From Tipula vernalis (Eukaryota > Arthropoda > Insecta > Diptera > Tipulidae): a stretch of DNA of 64,000 nt. The stretch spans positions 99,735,930 to 99,799,929 of the forward strand of contig OY282560.1 in NCBI GenBank assembly GCA_958295665.1. Direction: 5' to 3'. Positions 46,563-58,756 of this stretch are shown piece after piece (positions within the stretch are counted from its first letter, which is position 1; every line of letters begins with the position of its first letter). Made by a program: the position numbers and the translations under genes. Below the pieces are notes generated by a model. That model was not told the origin of the DNA, did no database searches, and worked only from the letters and a program-made list of their open reading frames with translations.

Positions 46563-48360
46563 AAAGCTTACCTAAATATACAAGCCGTCAGGTTCAGACC
46601 AATTTTAAAAGAAGCTTAATTTAAGGGGGATACATTTTACGATTTCCCATAAGAATCCATGTAAAATTGAACATTTTTGATTAAAATTTTATGAATGAAA
46701 AATACTCGTAATATAAAATATTTTTAAGTTTATATTTAAATCAAACCTTTGAGTATAACATATTTTAAAATCAATAACTTAAATTTAGTAATTTGATTAA
46801 TATAATTAAAATAAAATTGTACAAATTTACTTTTTCTTTGTATGTCTATGTGAAAAATTTGGAAAAATACAGTATAAACTTATAAAAACGAAATCAATGA
46901 CGTAAGATCTTGTTTTGTAAAAACAAAAATTTTTTTTTTGATATTATGAAGTTGGCTACACAACGTTTTTTTAAATTTTGATAATATTTTTAACAGTGTA
47001 ATAATTCTGTTAAATGGGAAACCATTCAATCGATTTTTTCTCGATCTTTTGTAAAATTTCATATAATATTTGCTCTGTTACTTTATCTGGTGATTGAGAT
47101 ACTTGATAAATAAAATCAAATACGGATGCGGTAATGGGATCAAAATTTTTAAAATTTTCCGCTCCAAAATACAGTCATACATAAGTTTCTTTAACAGTTT
47201 GCACGAGTGTACTAAATTTAGTAAAAACGTTAGTACGGATGTTTAATTAAATAAATAAATTAATTTAAATATTTAAAAAAAAAAAAAAATTCAACTTCTT
47301 CTTTTCTCCAATGACAAGTATGACATTTGTTGAGAATATGTCAAAAAATTAGCTTTTCCATTTTGTACACTGTCAAGTGTAGTGAGCAATTAGTGACATT
47401 TGTAGTTTACCACAAAAAATACATATTCCGGTTACTATTTCTGTTCGAATGAGTTATAAAATTTAATAATCCGTTTTATTTTGTTTTCCGCGGACTTATT
47501 ATGCTTAATAGAGCAATCAAATGTCAGAGTGGTTTTTATGTGCGAAATTTATGTGCATTAATATTAATTATTTGAAAAAAACAACAATTTTATTAATATT
47601 TTTTAGTTTATAAAGAATAAACCATTTATCAGAGCCAATCAAAACTTGAAAATCTTTTGTGAAAGTGTTGGATTACGACCTCAATTTGAAAAGTACTTAA
47701 TTGGTAAGAATTACAGTTTATTTTTATAAATCATTCAAATCATTATTACAATTTTTTAATGTTGAAAACAAACGCATCGTCCGAATTTTTCGACTGCAAA
47801 TCAATAATGTTCGGATGAAATAGATCCGCATGCTCGTTAAACATTTTATTTACTAAATTATACTCCTAACTTGCTAAAACATTATTTTGAATTGTTTTTG
47901 TGAAATGTGAATTTATTTCAATTTCTTATTACCGCCATCTGATTTCAAACACGAAAACTACACGGCCATTTTGTTTTTTTTAAACTTATTTAATTAGTCG
48001 AGTTTATAAGTAGGTGTCACTAATGGCTTATTACAAAAAAAAACATGAACGAAAGGTATGACGTCATGAGGTGTAAAGATGTGTTTGTAAATAAAGGGGT
48101 TTTAGTAAAACATTAATTAAATATCTATAAACAAGATTTTATTAATTGATCTTCAAATCGTATATTTACCAATCATTCTTCATGATAACGTAGAAATCAA
48201 AATTCATTTTTGTAAGACTTTTCATTTAAGAAAAACGATATTAAAAAAACATAACTTTTCATATGATTTGTATGAAAAATTCATTTTTTTTTGTCTTTCT
48301 ATCCCCCTTATATTAAGTTCGAATTTTAACCTGACGGCTTGTATATTTAGGTAAGCTTGT
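46563..48360. mobile_element. 1.8 kb non-autonomous TIR element with 8 bp target duplication
   Basis: AAGCTTACCTAAATATACAA and on through GCCGTCAGGTT (from 46564) is exactly inverted at 48327-48358. Target duplication TTTATACC lies at 46555-46562 and 48361-48368; the LINE RT frame continues across it. The inner subterminal part also pairs (TTAAGGGGGAT with ATCCCCCTTA). An 8 bp duplication suggests hAT or P superfamily, but termini do not resemble a known family to me. The interior is AT-rich with no transposase. Confidence 0.87.
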
Positions 48361-48545
48361 TTTATACCTACTTTTCTAAAGCTTTTGATAAAGTCAATCG
48401 CCCACTCCTATTGGAGAATTTGTTTCGGTACGGCGTTAGAGGTAGTAACTGTTCGTGGTTTAAATCGTATTTAACTCGTCGAGTTCAAGACGTTGAAATA
48501 AACGGTATACGTCCTAATGAAATCTTACCCTGATATATTCCAGCA
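48361..48545 (+). pseudogene. LINE reverse transcriptase, piece after the insertion
   Basis: TYFSKAFDKVNRPLLLENLF then RYGVRGSNCSWFKSYLTRRV and QDVEINGIRPNEILP: the RT motif A region (F-x-K-AFD) and following palm helices. It continues the piece at 46290-46562 from the same side of the duplication TTTATACC. Sequence after ILP decays, and the catalytic YADD box is not seen. Confidence 0.8.
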
Positions 48546-48599
48546 TGAGTTTTATTTGGTGCAACCTCAGTAACTTTGGACTCTAGTAACTTTAAACCT

Positions 48600-49330
48600 G
48601 ATTATCAATTCTCAAGAAGGAGATGGAGGCTTGAGATATTTACAGAGACCTTTCTTAGGTCTTAAACAATATTTGAGTAAAGTTTGGTTCAAATCGGTCA
48701 AGTCGTGTAGATTTGTTTAAATATCATACACATATACTGTACATACATATAAACACTAATCCAACTCCAACTCAACTTCAACTTAACCCGCCAATTAAAC
48801 CCTAACTTAACCTTCAAATCAACCCCAAACTTAATGCCCAATTCAATATATAAACCAGCATATATGTATAAAAAATTCGTAAATATTTATATAACCAGGT
48901 GTTTTGGCTCAATTCGTATAGCAGGTACCCAACCCTCTTGACGTACAATTTCCAAAAGCTTTTCAAATCTCCGCCTTCACCACAGATACAGATTGGCGAA
49001 AAAAAAATCCAAATCGGACAAGCCGCTTTCGAAATACCATTGGTTCAGACATCCAGACATCGAGACGGACGGACATTTTTTTGTGTTGCTTTTTCGCACT
49101 CAGAGATTTTCAAAACGTCGAGTAAAGTGGTTTTGGACCAACGAAATTTTTCATCATTTTTGACAGGATTTCAATACTTTGGTTATTTTAACTCAATTTT
49201 AGAGAGTTGATACATCCATCCTGTTTTAATTGATTGTGGACACACACGGATGGACAGACCGTAGGTACCGAATTTTTTTCTCACAAAATGTCGTAAAAAT
49301 AAGTAATATCAAGCGGGCTTGGTTATAGAT
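48600..49330 (+). repeat. Dispersed repeat with G-depleted tract and GACGGACGGACA
   Basis: Contains the CAAATCGGTCAAGTCGTGTAG phrase (48690s), a G-depleted AACTCAACTTCAACTTAACC tract, GTTTTGGCTCAATTCGTATA, CTCCGCCTTCACC and GAGACGGACGGACA. A diverged second copy lies at 57340-57600 with the same order. Such blocks with CGGACGGACA are common in dipteran dispersed repeats. No coding capacity supported. Confidence 0.5.
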
Positions 49331-50265
49331 GCTTGAAAACCATACAACAATCTGATGATAATGCCCCCTGAAACTAGTTAACAATAGTGCAAGCACACCG
49401 CACATGTTTGATGGTGACTTTTGCTTGTTGATGTAAGTAACCTAAAGTTGATTCGACATAATCAGCAACACTGGCAAAGCAGTTACCCGATCATCACATC
49501 GCATTTTGAATTAAAACCGCATACTTCCAATTCATCTCCAAAATGAAAAGCATAATAAAATAAAGATGCCAATGAGGAGGAAATTTATAAGTTTGAGCCT
49601 GCACGCTGGTGACGCCTCAAAAGAAAGCGAGATTTTGTTCAATTATGGTCACCATACTTCGTTTTTAGTTGTATATCTTGGGATAAAGACTTGTTGGTAT
49701 TAAATAATTTACACACACACTCAAATATGTCTTCAATTAATATAATTTATTTAATTAAAATAGTTTGTGACATTTTAATTTGTATCTATTACCACCATTA
49801 TCTGTTTATATTTTTAAATGTTAATGGGCGCACGTGCGCTCAACACGAAATTCGAGACGAGACTGATTGATTTGATTTTTATTTTGTTTTGTGTTGTGTC
49901 AATGTGTCATTCGTTTTCGAGAATTGGCATGCTATGATTGGTTCAGCAGATAACGTAAGGTGTGTAACCCACCATGATACAAATATTTACAGGGTATGCT
50001 CCAATAAATCGACCTGTCGCCATGTTTCCTTTTTGTGATGTCGCTTCGAGTTATATATTTCGTAACATTGAATCCGTTTGGTTGAGATTTGTGCTTTTTC
50101 TATCGTGTACAGTCGTTGAAACTTTGCAAAAAAATATCCAAATTAACTCAGATTGACGTCACGCTCCACATGCTTTCAGCTGTCAATCATACCTGGTTAT
50201 ACTTATATCATGATTATCAAGTGCTATTGTATTTTGCAATTCTTTGGACTTTAAAAAAATAATTC
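49331..50265. other. Gene-free stretch
   Basis: No domain recognised; the 49974-50156 frame has no motif. Nothing else supported. Confidence 0.4.
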
Positions 50266-50269
50266 GAGA

Positions 50270-52275
50270 AAGCCTCATGATTTCTGAATAAGGCTTATAT
50301 TGTTTAAAGGTTAATAAGTCCCATTTCAGGGAGACATTTCTGAGATCGGCCCAAGAAATTTCGAAAATGGGCTTGTTTCATTTTAAATATTATATAGTAA
50401 GACGTTATTGTTAAATTTGAGCCGTGATTTCTAAATGAGGTACAGGCTTTAAATTGCCTAAAGGTTAAGACATTTCAGAGAGACATCTCTGAGATCGGTT
50501 CATTTTAACAGTTTTGTGGAGCGCTGTAGATAATTTATTTCCTTAAACACTGCGGAGGCTCCGGTTTTAAATTGTCTACGGATTAAAAAGTCGGGAACCA
50601 TGCATCATTTCTGGTTTCGAAAATGGCCATGTTTCATTGTAAGTATTTTGTTAAACATTGATGTTAATTTTCACCCTTAACCATTGTAATTTCTTAATGC
50701 GGTTAAGAAATCACCTTACACCATTTCAGAGAGGCATTCTGAGAGCAAAAAGTTTCGAAAATGGCTATGTTTCATTTTAAGTATGCTGTGGCTAATTTGT
50801 TCTCTTAAACCAGCTGATTTCTTAATGAGACTCGGGCTTTAAATTTTCTAAGGATTAAGAAGTCGGATACCAAACGCCACAACTTTTCTGAGATCGGTAC
50901 AAGAAATATCGAATTTGGCTGCGCTTAATTGTAAGACGTTGAGGTTGATTTTCACTCTTAACCCGCGTCATTTCATAATGAGACTTAAGTTTCAAATTCC
51001 CTAAGGATTAAGAGGTCAGGTACCATATGCCATTTCAGAGAGACGTCCCGCTCTGGCTAATTTATAGCCTTAAGTCTCGTTGTTTTTTAATAAAGTTTGG
51101 TCTTCAAATCGTGTAAGAATTAAAAGGTCAGGTACCATAGGCCATTTTAGGGAAACTTCTTGGCCGTGTTTCATTGTAAGTATTATGTAAGGCGATGTTT
51201 AATTTTTAACCTTAAACCCTTTGATTACTTAAAGAGGCTCGGGTTTTAAATAATCTAAGGATTAAGAAGTCGTATAGCGTTCCACCACGCCATTTTAGGG
51301 ACTACTCTGAGACCGATGCAAGAAATTTCGAAAATGGCCGTTTTTCATATTAAGTATTTATAAGACGTGGTGGTTAAATTTGAACCTTAACTCTCGTGAT
51401 TTCTTAATGAGGTATGGGTTTTTAATTTCCTAAAGGTTAAGAAGTCGGGTACGAGTATTATGTAAGGGGCTGCAGCTAATTTTTATCCTTTAGCCCTGTG
51501 TCTTTTAACGAAGCTCATAAATTGTTTAAGGATTAAGACGTCAATATTTTACGCCATATACGGGCACTTCCCTGCGATCGGTACAAGAAATTTCGAAAGA
51601 ATGAGAAACATCTTGACTTTTTAATGAGGCTCAGTATTTGTTTTCGCCAGTAGAAACTACGAAAATGGCCATGTTTCATTATATGGTTAATTTTTAACCT
51701 TAAGCCTCGTGATTCCTTAATGAGGCTCGCGGGTTTTAAAAAGTTTAAGGATTAAAAATTCGTGTACCATATGCCATTTGGCGGTATCATCTCTAAGATT
51801 GGTGCAACAAATTTCGAAAATGGCAGTGTTTCACTTAATGTATTATGTAAGGGGCTATAGCTAATTTTTATCTTTTAGCCCCGTGTTTTGTAATGAGGCT
51901 CATAAAATACACCATCTCTGGTACAGTTCTCTGTGATCGGCATAAGAAACTTCGAAAAATGCCGTGTTTCATTTTAACGGTAATTTTTAACATTAAGCCT
52001 CTTGTTTCCTTAATAAGGCTCGGGTTTTAAAAAATCTAAGAATTAAAAATTTGAGTACCATACCATTTAATGAAGTTATGGTTTTGTATTGTCTAAGGCT
52101 TAAGAAGTCATTTATCAAACGCCTTCCAAGGGACGCTGAGAGATCTGTGCAAGATACTTCGAAATTGAGATTTAAACTCATATTGTTTAGTAATTACACA
52201 AATTTATATTTTGTTTTTAGTCGGGACAAATATTATGAAAAAAGCCTTTTCGCGATGAAAAGTTCATGCTAACGT
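50270..52275. repeat. ~11-copy tandem array of the foldback loop monomer
   Basis: Repeating order: GATTTCTTAATGAGGCTCGG, GTTTTAAATT-TCTAAGGATTAAGAAGTCG, GTACCATATGCCATTTCAG, AGAGACATCTCTGAGATCGG, ACAAGAAATTTCGAAAATGG, CCGTGTTTCATT-TAAGTATTATGTAAG. Anchor ATTTCGAAAATGG or variants near 50375, 50618, 50754, 50906, 51322, 51592, 51662, 51812, 51948 and 52156 gives irregular spacing around 130-270 bases. The right end (52218-52262) has GAAAAAAGCCTTTTCGCGAT and GTTAGCAT in reverse complement, matching foldback arm tips at 43652-44756. Confidence 0.82.
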
Positions 52276-52459
52276 GTCAAACGTACATATATGACTAAAG
52301 CTAAATACACTAAAATATATTTTCGGAGTGAATCCGTTTTTTCTTTGTTTTCAAGTTGATCGAAGTGTGTGCAAGAAAAAAGATGTGGACGTTTTTTCCT
52401 TTACTCTAGCGAAGACACAATTAAAAAAAAAACCTTTTCGTATTAAAATTTCGGACTTA

Positions 52460-52652
52460 GGGTAGCGGCCACACACCAAATTAATCAAAATGTTTTAAAT
52501 GCCTTCCTTGACAATTATGTATTTTAGGTAAAACTATTTTGTCTGTCTGATTCAGTGTACATTGCGTGACATAATCGTGTTTGGAGTTTTGGCCGCAAGG
52601 CGCTTTAAATTCAAGAAAACAACTTTTTGACTAATTTGGTTTGTCGCCAGCC
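52460..52652. mobile_element. Harbinger-type MITE with TTA duplication
   Basis: Left end GGGTAGCGGCCACACACCAA plus ATTAATCAAAA pairs with right end TTTTTGACTAATTTGGTTTG plus TCGCCAGCC. TTA flanks both sides (52457-52459 and 52653-52655). 193 bp, non-coding. A related right half occurs at 15060-15170. Confidence 0.78.
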
Positions 52653-52655
52653 TTA

Positions 52656-54660
52656 CAAATAATTTTGTTATTTAATAATTACCTATTCTGAGAATGCTTA
52701 AGGCGTCAAGGCTTAAAGCTAGCTAACTGTACCTACATACTACTAAGTATTAATGCACACTTGGTTTTGGTATATTCATGTCTTTTTAAAATGTTCTGTT
52801 GCAGTACACGCGCGTTTATATATGTACAAAATTAACCTAAGATTTCTCTTACTTGTTTCTATACACATTTCACGTTACGAGGTGATGGTTTGCCTCAGAA
52901 ATATTTAAAACGAGCGCGCGCATTAACAAACAAACTGTTATCATCATCGTAAATGTGCTGAATGAAAACGCATGTAAAATTATTCATGTAGCACTGGAAA
53001 TAATCAGATTCCTACAGTAAATTTTGACACTTACAAAATTGTGTTTTTGTATTTTGAGCGTCTTATACACACATGTATATGGTATGACGCCCGGTTTAAT
53101 ATATATGAACAACTTGCCTGGTATATAAATAATGTGGTGGTTGTTTGTCGAAAGTTATTTTAGTGGATTTTTACTTTGTACTCGCGCGTATTATACTAAT
53201 TTAATTTAATTAACAAGAAAATTCATCGAAAAATGACAACAACCAAATAAATAGTTTTAGTATAAAAAATTATCACTTTAAGATAAAAATCATTGGTTTA
53301 CGGGCACACTTCAAATATTAAACCATTTATGACGTATAAAGTGATTACACTTGTTTGTCATCTAAATAAATAGTACGCGCGTAGATATTTTATAAAATAT
53401 GTTGTATGTAGGGATTAGTTTGGGCATATAGAAGAAAAATCCTTAATCCATCGAGAACATTTTTCGACTTCACTTAAAGTTATCTTATCTGGATTTGTTT
53501 GAAAATTGGGATTAACGCAATCTACATAAATCGCAACCGACAACGATGACATTTACGAAACACGACTTTAATGTGTTGTTTCAATTACTTAATGCTTTAA
53601 TCAATGATAACGTTTTTTTTTTGTGGTCGGTTAAAACGTTACCAAGGTAAGAGTATATCTCGAAAAAAAAAAAAAAAAAAAAAATTTGGTTAGACAAGAA
53701 AAACGCGTTTAATTAGACAAGAGCTGGTAATTTGATAAAAACTAAAATTAAAATTAAATGTTTCATGTATATCCTAAAAAATCGTTTCTATATAATTCAC
53801 CTAAATCTTCCACCGACCATATCTGCATATTTATATATAAATAGCGATTGCCTATTGATATTTAAAATTAGACCTAAAGTGATATACATTTTATATAATA
53901 TAATCATAATTAATTAGATCAATAAATTTTTTAAGCATATTAGATGGGAATTAGATTTCAATATCAATTTACAAATAATTTAGAAATGTGTTAATGGCAT
54001 TGTCAGAGAGCGCCATACTTTGTACATAAATAAATACGATTTTTTTTATTTTTTTTGTTATAATACGCAATATGTCGATTGATAAATGCTAAAATAAAAT
54101 AACTTAACATAAAGTTAAGCTGTTTGTTAAGTACTCAGATTGACCGTAGATTAACATACACACAGACACACGAACAAAAAAAAAATGTTATAATTAGATT
54201 ACACAAATACATAATATGGCTTAACACTTTACACAATAAATATGTGCATAGGGTGGTCGTGTTTCATGTTTGTTACAAAATGCCGCCTGCACACAAATTA
54301 ATCTTGGTGACCCGGATCTTGTTTCCCCTCTCAAGTATCAAGAGTAATCTTACCGAACCTATTGGAATTGTAATATCCTTACAATTTTTTATTTACAGAT
54401 TCTTTCATATCTCGTTAAGTAGGCTTAATTCCCTATGTTTGAATTGTGACAAATCCAAAGATTAGTTTCGATATGCTGTTTGCCTAAGGATATTTTTCTT
54501 GGCTAAATTCTCGATGTTTCTAATTAGTTGGTTAGTGTGTACCAGCCATTCATAGATGGCAATTGCTATTCCTGACTTTTCACTGTTCTAAATTGCAAAA
54601 AACTCAACAAAAGAATGAAAAATTTTTGTATATGGTGAAAAATACTTTAAATCACATAAG
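52656..54660. other. Gene-free AT-rich, TE-poor DNA
   Basis: Similar in texture to 19-23 kb: A-tract at about 53666-53684, many TATATA words, short frames without domains. No transposon end recognised. Confidence 0.45.
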
Positions 54661-54841
54661 CTGTGTTTTTTTATTCGTTCCTAATAGCTGCTATCGAGAG
54701 CCGTCAGTTTTCTACGCCTAAATTTAAATTTGACGCGCTATTGTCAAGCAAAAACTTCATATAAAAAATATTTCTACCGGGAGCCACTTTTTATATGACG
54801 GCTCTCGATAGCAGCTATCCGGAGCGAATAAAAAAACGCAG
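54661..54841. mobile_element. 181 bp MITE with ~46 bp TIR
   Basis: CTG(T/C)GTTTTTTTATTCG, TCC--ATAGCTGCTATCGA and GAGCCGTCA are inverted at both ends with only four differences over 46 bases. The loop is ~85 bp. High arm similarity implies young age. Target duplication not resolved. Confidence 0.8.
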
Positions 54842-54856
54842 CTATATTTTTGGAAG

Positions 54857-54995
54857 TCTTGTTTTAATTTTTAGATTTTTAGATTTTAAATGTTTAGCAC
54901 TGAGTAAAACAAACAATTTATGAAATATGATTTTTGTTGTTCTTGTTGTTGTTTTTTAAGATACAGGGTGTCAAAGATTTAAAAATTTCATGCAC
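54857..54995 (+). repeat. Partial relative of the 37421-37977 MITE
   Basis: AAGTCTTGTTTTAATTTTTA, TTTAGCACTGAGTAAA, ACAATTTATGAAATATGATT, TTTGTTGTTCTTGTTGTTGT and TTTTTTAAGATACAGG align in order with the left half of that MITE. The right TIR is missing; the sequence passes into CAGGGTGTC. Confidence 0.6.
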
Positions 54996-54999
54996 TTGG

Positions 55000-57340
55000 T
55001 ATTGTATTTATTGCTAAAAAGCTGGGCTAAGCTGAGCTCATTTCACAGATAAATAGACAGGGATCTTATTTTTCAAAATGGCCGCCGAAACATTCTTTTT
55101 CTCTTTTCCCCCATTTAGTTCTATTAAACATACTAAAAAATCAGCGCAACATCTCGGTTTGTTTTCTTGCAAAATCTCTCATAAATTCCAATCGTTTCTG
55201 TACTGTTTAATGTCCTAGAGCAAAAGGCGGAGCTACTTACCAATTTTGAGAGACTCGAGCTCAACATTGCAACAAAGCGGTCTGCTGTTTGAAACTCAAA
55301 TTTTCACTAAATTATACGATTCATTCTTCGAAATCAGATATTTGATCCTATTTCGTTGCATTTTAGCCACTTTTTGTGGTTCTCTTGCCTTCTGATATAC
55401 GAATATATATTGTGACAGTTAAAGTGGTAGCACAATTGGTTCTATTCCTCGGAAAATTCTAATTAAGATTTATAAAGGAAACAAATTGGTCAGAAGATTT
55501 CTTTTAATCGATGTAATTTAGCTCTTAGATTAAGACTTCAGTGCGTTCCGAAGTCGTCGAATGAGGCAAAGGTCGAACAAAAAAGCGCTTTTACCCCGTT
55601 TGTGATCACGTTTCCGCAAATAATTCGATTATTTTAAATTTCTAATCTCTATAACCAACTAAAAGTTCAAGCGCCAAGAAATTGTCTTGGAACACGATAA
55701 TTTTTTTTAACGAATCCATGAAATTCGTGTTCCCACGATGTTGTACGGATCTATGCTGAACCTTTTCCACAATGTTCTATTTCCAGTCATATAAAATTCA
55801 TCCAGTTAGCAAAAAAAACCCCAAGCCTTTGAACGTTTGATTAAATGTTATATCACAACTGTTCACCAATACGAAGACTGGGGTACCGAATTGCCATCAG
55901 AATGGTATCACGACGACTCGGTTATTTATACTTGCTAAAGTGTTAAAAAAATTAAACCATTAAAACTAAGATTAGTTCACCATTGCAAGTTAATCCAATC
56001 CATCGTGGTTAGGTAATATTTTATGGACGCACCCTTTTCACAATAACGGAGAGGGGAAGAATCGACGAAATGGAATCTGGACGGCAGAAAAAAACAATTT
56101 TCTATTTATGTGACCAGCTTAGGAATAAACATGTGAACCAGTGCCCTGGACTCTCACTTCGCCAGACTTGCCACATCAAACAAGTTTTTCGCTAAATAGC
56201 CTATTGCATGATAAATTCAGTTGTTCTAACTTAGATTTAGAGCTTGAAATCAAAATTAAGAAAATCTCTGGATTGATGCGAGCCAAATTTTAATTTTGTA
56301 TCAATTTTAATTTTCGAGGTCGATTAAAATCGAAAAGAGCCGACCAAACTTGAATTTAATTCTGGCTCCGTGGAAGAAAAAGACACTAAACAAATTTTAA
56401 AAGCCAATTTGCTAAGAATGGTAAGCAAACCCGATTCTAAACCCTAAAATTCAACAGATCCGAAATTCTTTAAAATCCAGCAAGTAATTAAGGGTGAAAA
56501 TCGTCTAAATCACCTTGACTAAAGAAAAACTCTTTATCCATTGAATTCCTTTTCCAAAGAGCTCTGAAAGATGGACGAACTTGTTAAAAGTTCTGAGCCT
56601 CTAAATGCTTAGTTGAAAGATTTCTCAGAGTGGATATGTTTAAACATTTGACGGCAGATTTATATTAGTTTGTTGGTTTGCTATTTACTGTCTCAAAATT
56701 TCTAAATTCGTGCTTTTAAAATTTTGGAAATCGGTATATCCAACCAATATTTGCCTTCAATCAAAAGTCGCAAAAGTCAAAATGAAACGAAAGAAGTCCT
56801 AGTTCTAAATTCGGATAACACAAATTTAACTGAAACAATTTTTTAAAAGCTTCATCTTTACATCAGAACTATAGCCAGTTGCTTTTAATCCAACATTCTG
56901 AGATTATGCTCAAAATATTTCATGAGACGCTTCTATTTGTCAATTGACATCGGCTTTCATTTGCTTCAGAAAACAAGAATATTTTCGAACTCTCCTCTCG
57001 TGACAAAATTTCAATACGTATACTCTAAACCATTTTTGTTTATGTATTTTTCAAATGTCAAATTGCAACCAAATTCGACTAGATTATCCTTAAAATGATA
57101 TCCTTCAAAATCTTGCCATTGTTTATTACTGCTGGAAACAAAGCCAACCTTTTTGGGGAGGTTAATTCTGGGTCTGTAGCTTCTGGAAATCGGAGAAAAA
57201 GGTAGTAAAAAAGACCGTAAAAAATTTCCGTGAGTTGGAGAAATTCCAAAGATTGTTCTCCGACGAAAGTCATCAATTCACATTACTACAATTTAATATT
57301 GGAATATACAAGCTTCAAAACCATCAGAACTTGAGTCCGT
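55000..57340. other. Unrecognised, GC-richer, frame-broken DNA
   Basis: Slightly higher GC than the AT-rich blocks, with short open pieces on both strands but no recognisable domain. It could be decayed retrotransposon sequence 5' of the errantivirus-type remnant, but nothing seen supports a specific call. Confidence 0.35.
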
Positions 57341-57600
57341 ATAATTACGTGCCTAACTCATCCCAAGTCAATCCCTAACTGAACCCCTTAATTCTTTACT
57401 CAACCCCAACTAAATCTAAAAATCAACCTATAACTCAACGCCAACGTCGAACCAGAACCACGTATGTTTTAACAAATTTTATACTCGTGGCTTTGGATTA
57501 ATTCGCATGTCAGATGTGGTAAAAGCTTCTTAATTCTCCGCCTTCGTCGGGGACCATCAAAACGTCACCAAAAGTTGTTTTGGACAAAAAAAAATATGTG
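57340..57600 (+). repeat. Dispersed repeat, diverged copy of 48750-49140
   Basis: G-depleted CTAACTCATCCC/CAACCCCAAC tract, then GTGGCTTTGGATTAATTCGCAT, AAAAGCTTCTTAATTCTCCG, CCTTCGTC and AAAACGTC...GTTTTGGAC. Same order as the copy at 48.75-49.14 kb; about 60-65% similar by eye. Confidence 0.5.
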
Positions 57601-58245
57601 GCAGGAGTTAAATGTTAGGCTTTGCGTCCAGCGCAAAAATAAAAAATGTTTCACCAAATATTGGTTAGTAAGGGTCGGTACAACATATACACAAAATCTG
57701 TTTGATGATATAAGAACGCTTTTTCAACTTGCCTGGGATGAAGGAAATAATTTTGTGGCATGATCTAATTTTCATGCTCTGAAACCGCTGCAAAAGTCAA
57801 ATCTGATTTCACTCAATTGCTGTAATATGGGGGAATTGAATTTGACAAGGTCACATGAAATAATCGATCAGAAAATCAAACCCTCGAAAGACTGGGATTA
57901 GTTTCAAAACCAATCTAATCATATCGATGCGATTCAGACGGACGAAGACACTACTGTAACTTTTAGGACAAAGTGTATATTTTGTTGATTTGACATAAAC
58001 TTCACTTCGATAAATAGCACTGTATGGAATTAAATCGGTATCAACCCGGTTTGTAGCTTTCGTGGCGAATCGTATTTCCCTAAAAAATAGGATTTTTCCA
58101 GACCCGAAATTATGTCCCTTCGGATAAAACTTCTAACGGTTTTTAAGCGGTCCATATGGAGAATATGATTAATTTGTCCACTTTTTTAGCAGCTGACTTT
58201 ATATTTTAAATTAATCTTAAAATTTTACTTAAAAGGAGTGTTCGG

Positions 58246-58756
58246 TTGCTCCCTGGATCTTCAACTAAACGAATAACAATACACCCAAGACCGGCAGACT
58301 TTATAACTGCAGTTGCCAAGCTTAAATTAGAGACAATATTACTGTCGAATAATTGGTTAAGAATCAGATTATTGGAAACGCCACTATGGACTCTGCAAGA
58401 AGACCTTATTATCCGTAAGAGTAAAACTAATAGACAAATATACGTCGAAATTGAGACATTCCACCCAGAAAATATCAGATATCAACCTTCAAAACGCAGA
58501 AGTTACCCAAATAGATACAAGAACAATGGAAAAAGACCCGAAATCTGTCATGAGGAAGATGCCAAGAGCAATACTAATTGCTCGTAAAGATTCTGATTCT
58601 TATAAACATTTTGCAAGAGACAGTCGAACTATCGGTTCTATTTCAGCAGTGATTAATTGCGCCTATCGAATCTTCAGCCAACAAATTGAATTTCAAAGCA
58701 AAATATACCCGATATACTATGATGTAGGCAATTTGATGAATCTAATGGCACTATAG
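58246..58756 (+). CDS. Unrecognised overlapping frames, possible retroelement gag scrap
   Basis: Two overlapping frames (58246-58587 and 58451-58756) stay open with mixed, lysine/arginine-rich composition (KSKTNRQIYVEIETFHPENI; KVMRKMP-type segments). Position about 1.4-1.9 kb before a gypsy protease on the same strand is where gag would be, but no zinc knuckle or capsid motif is seen. A frameshift between the two would be needed. Function not assigned. Confidence 0.2.

Noticed and set aside
54124..54465. 113-residue frame in AT-rich DNA
   Set aside because: No domain, no coding-like composition and surrounded by non-coding AT-rich sequence.
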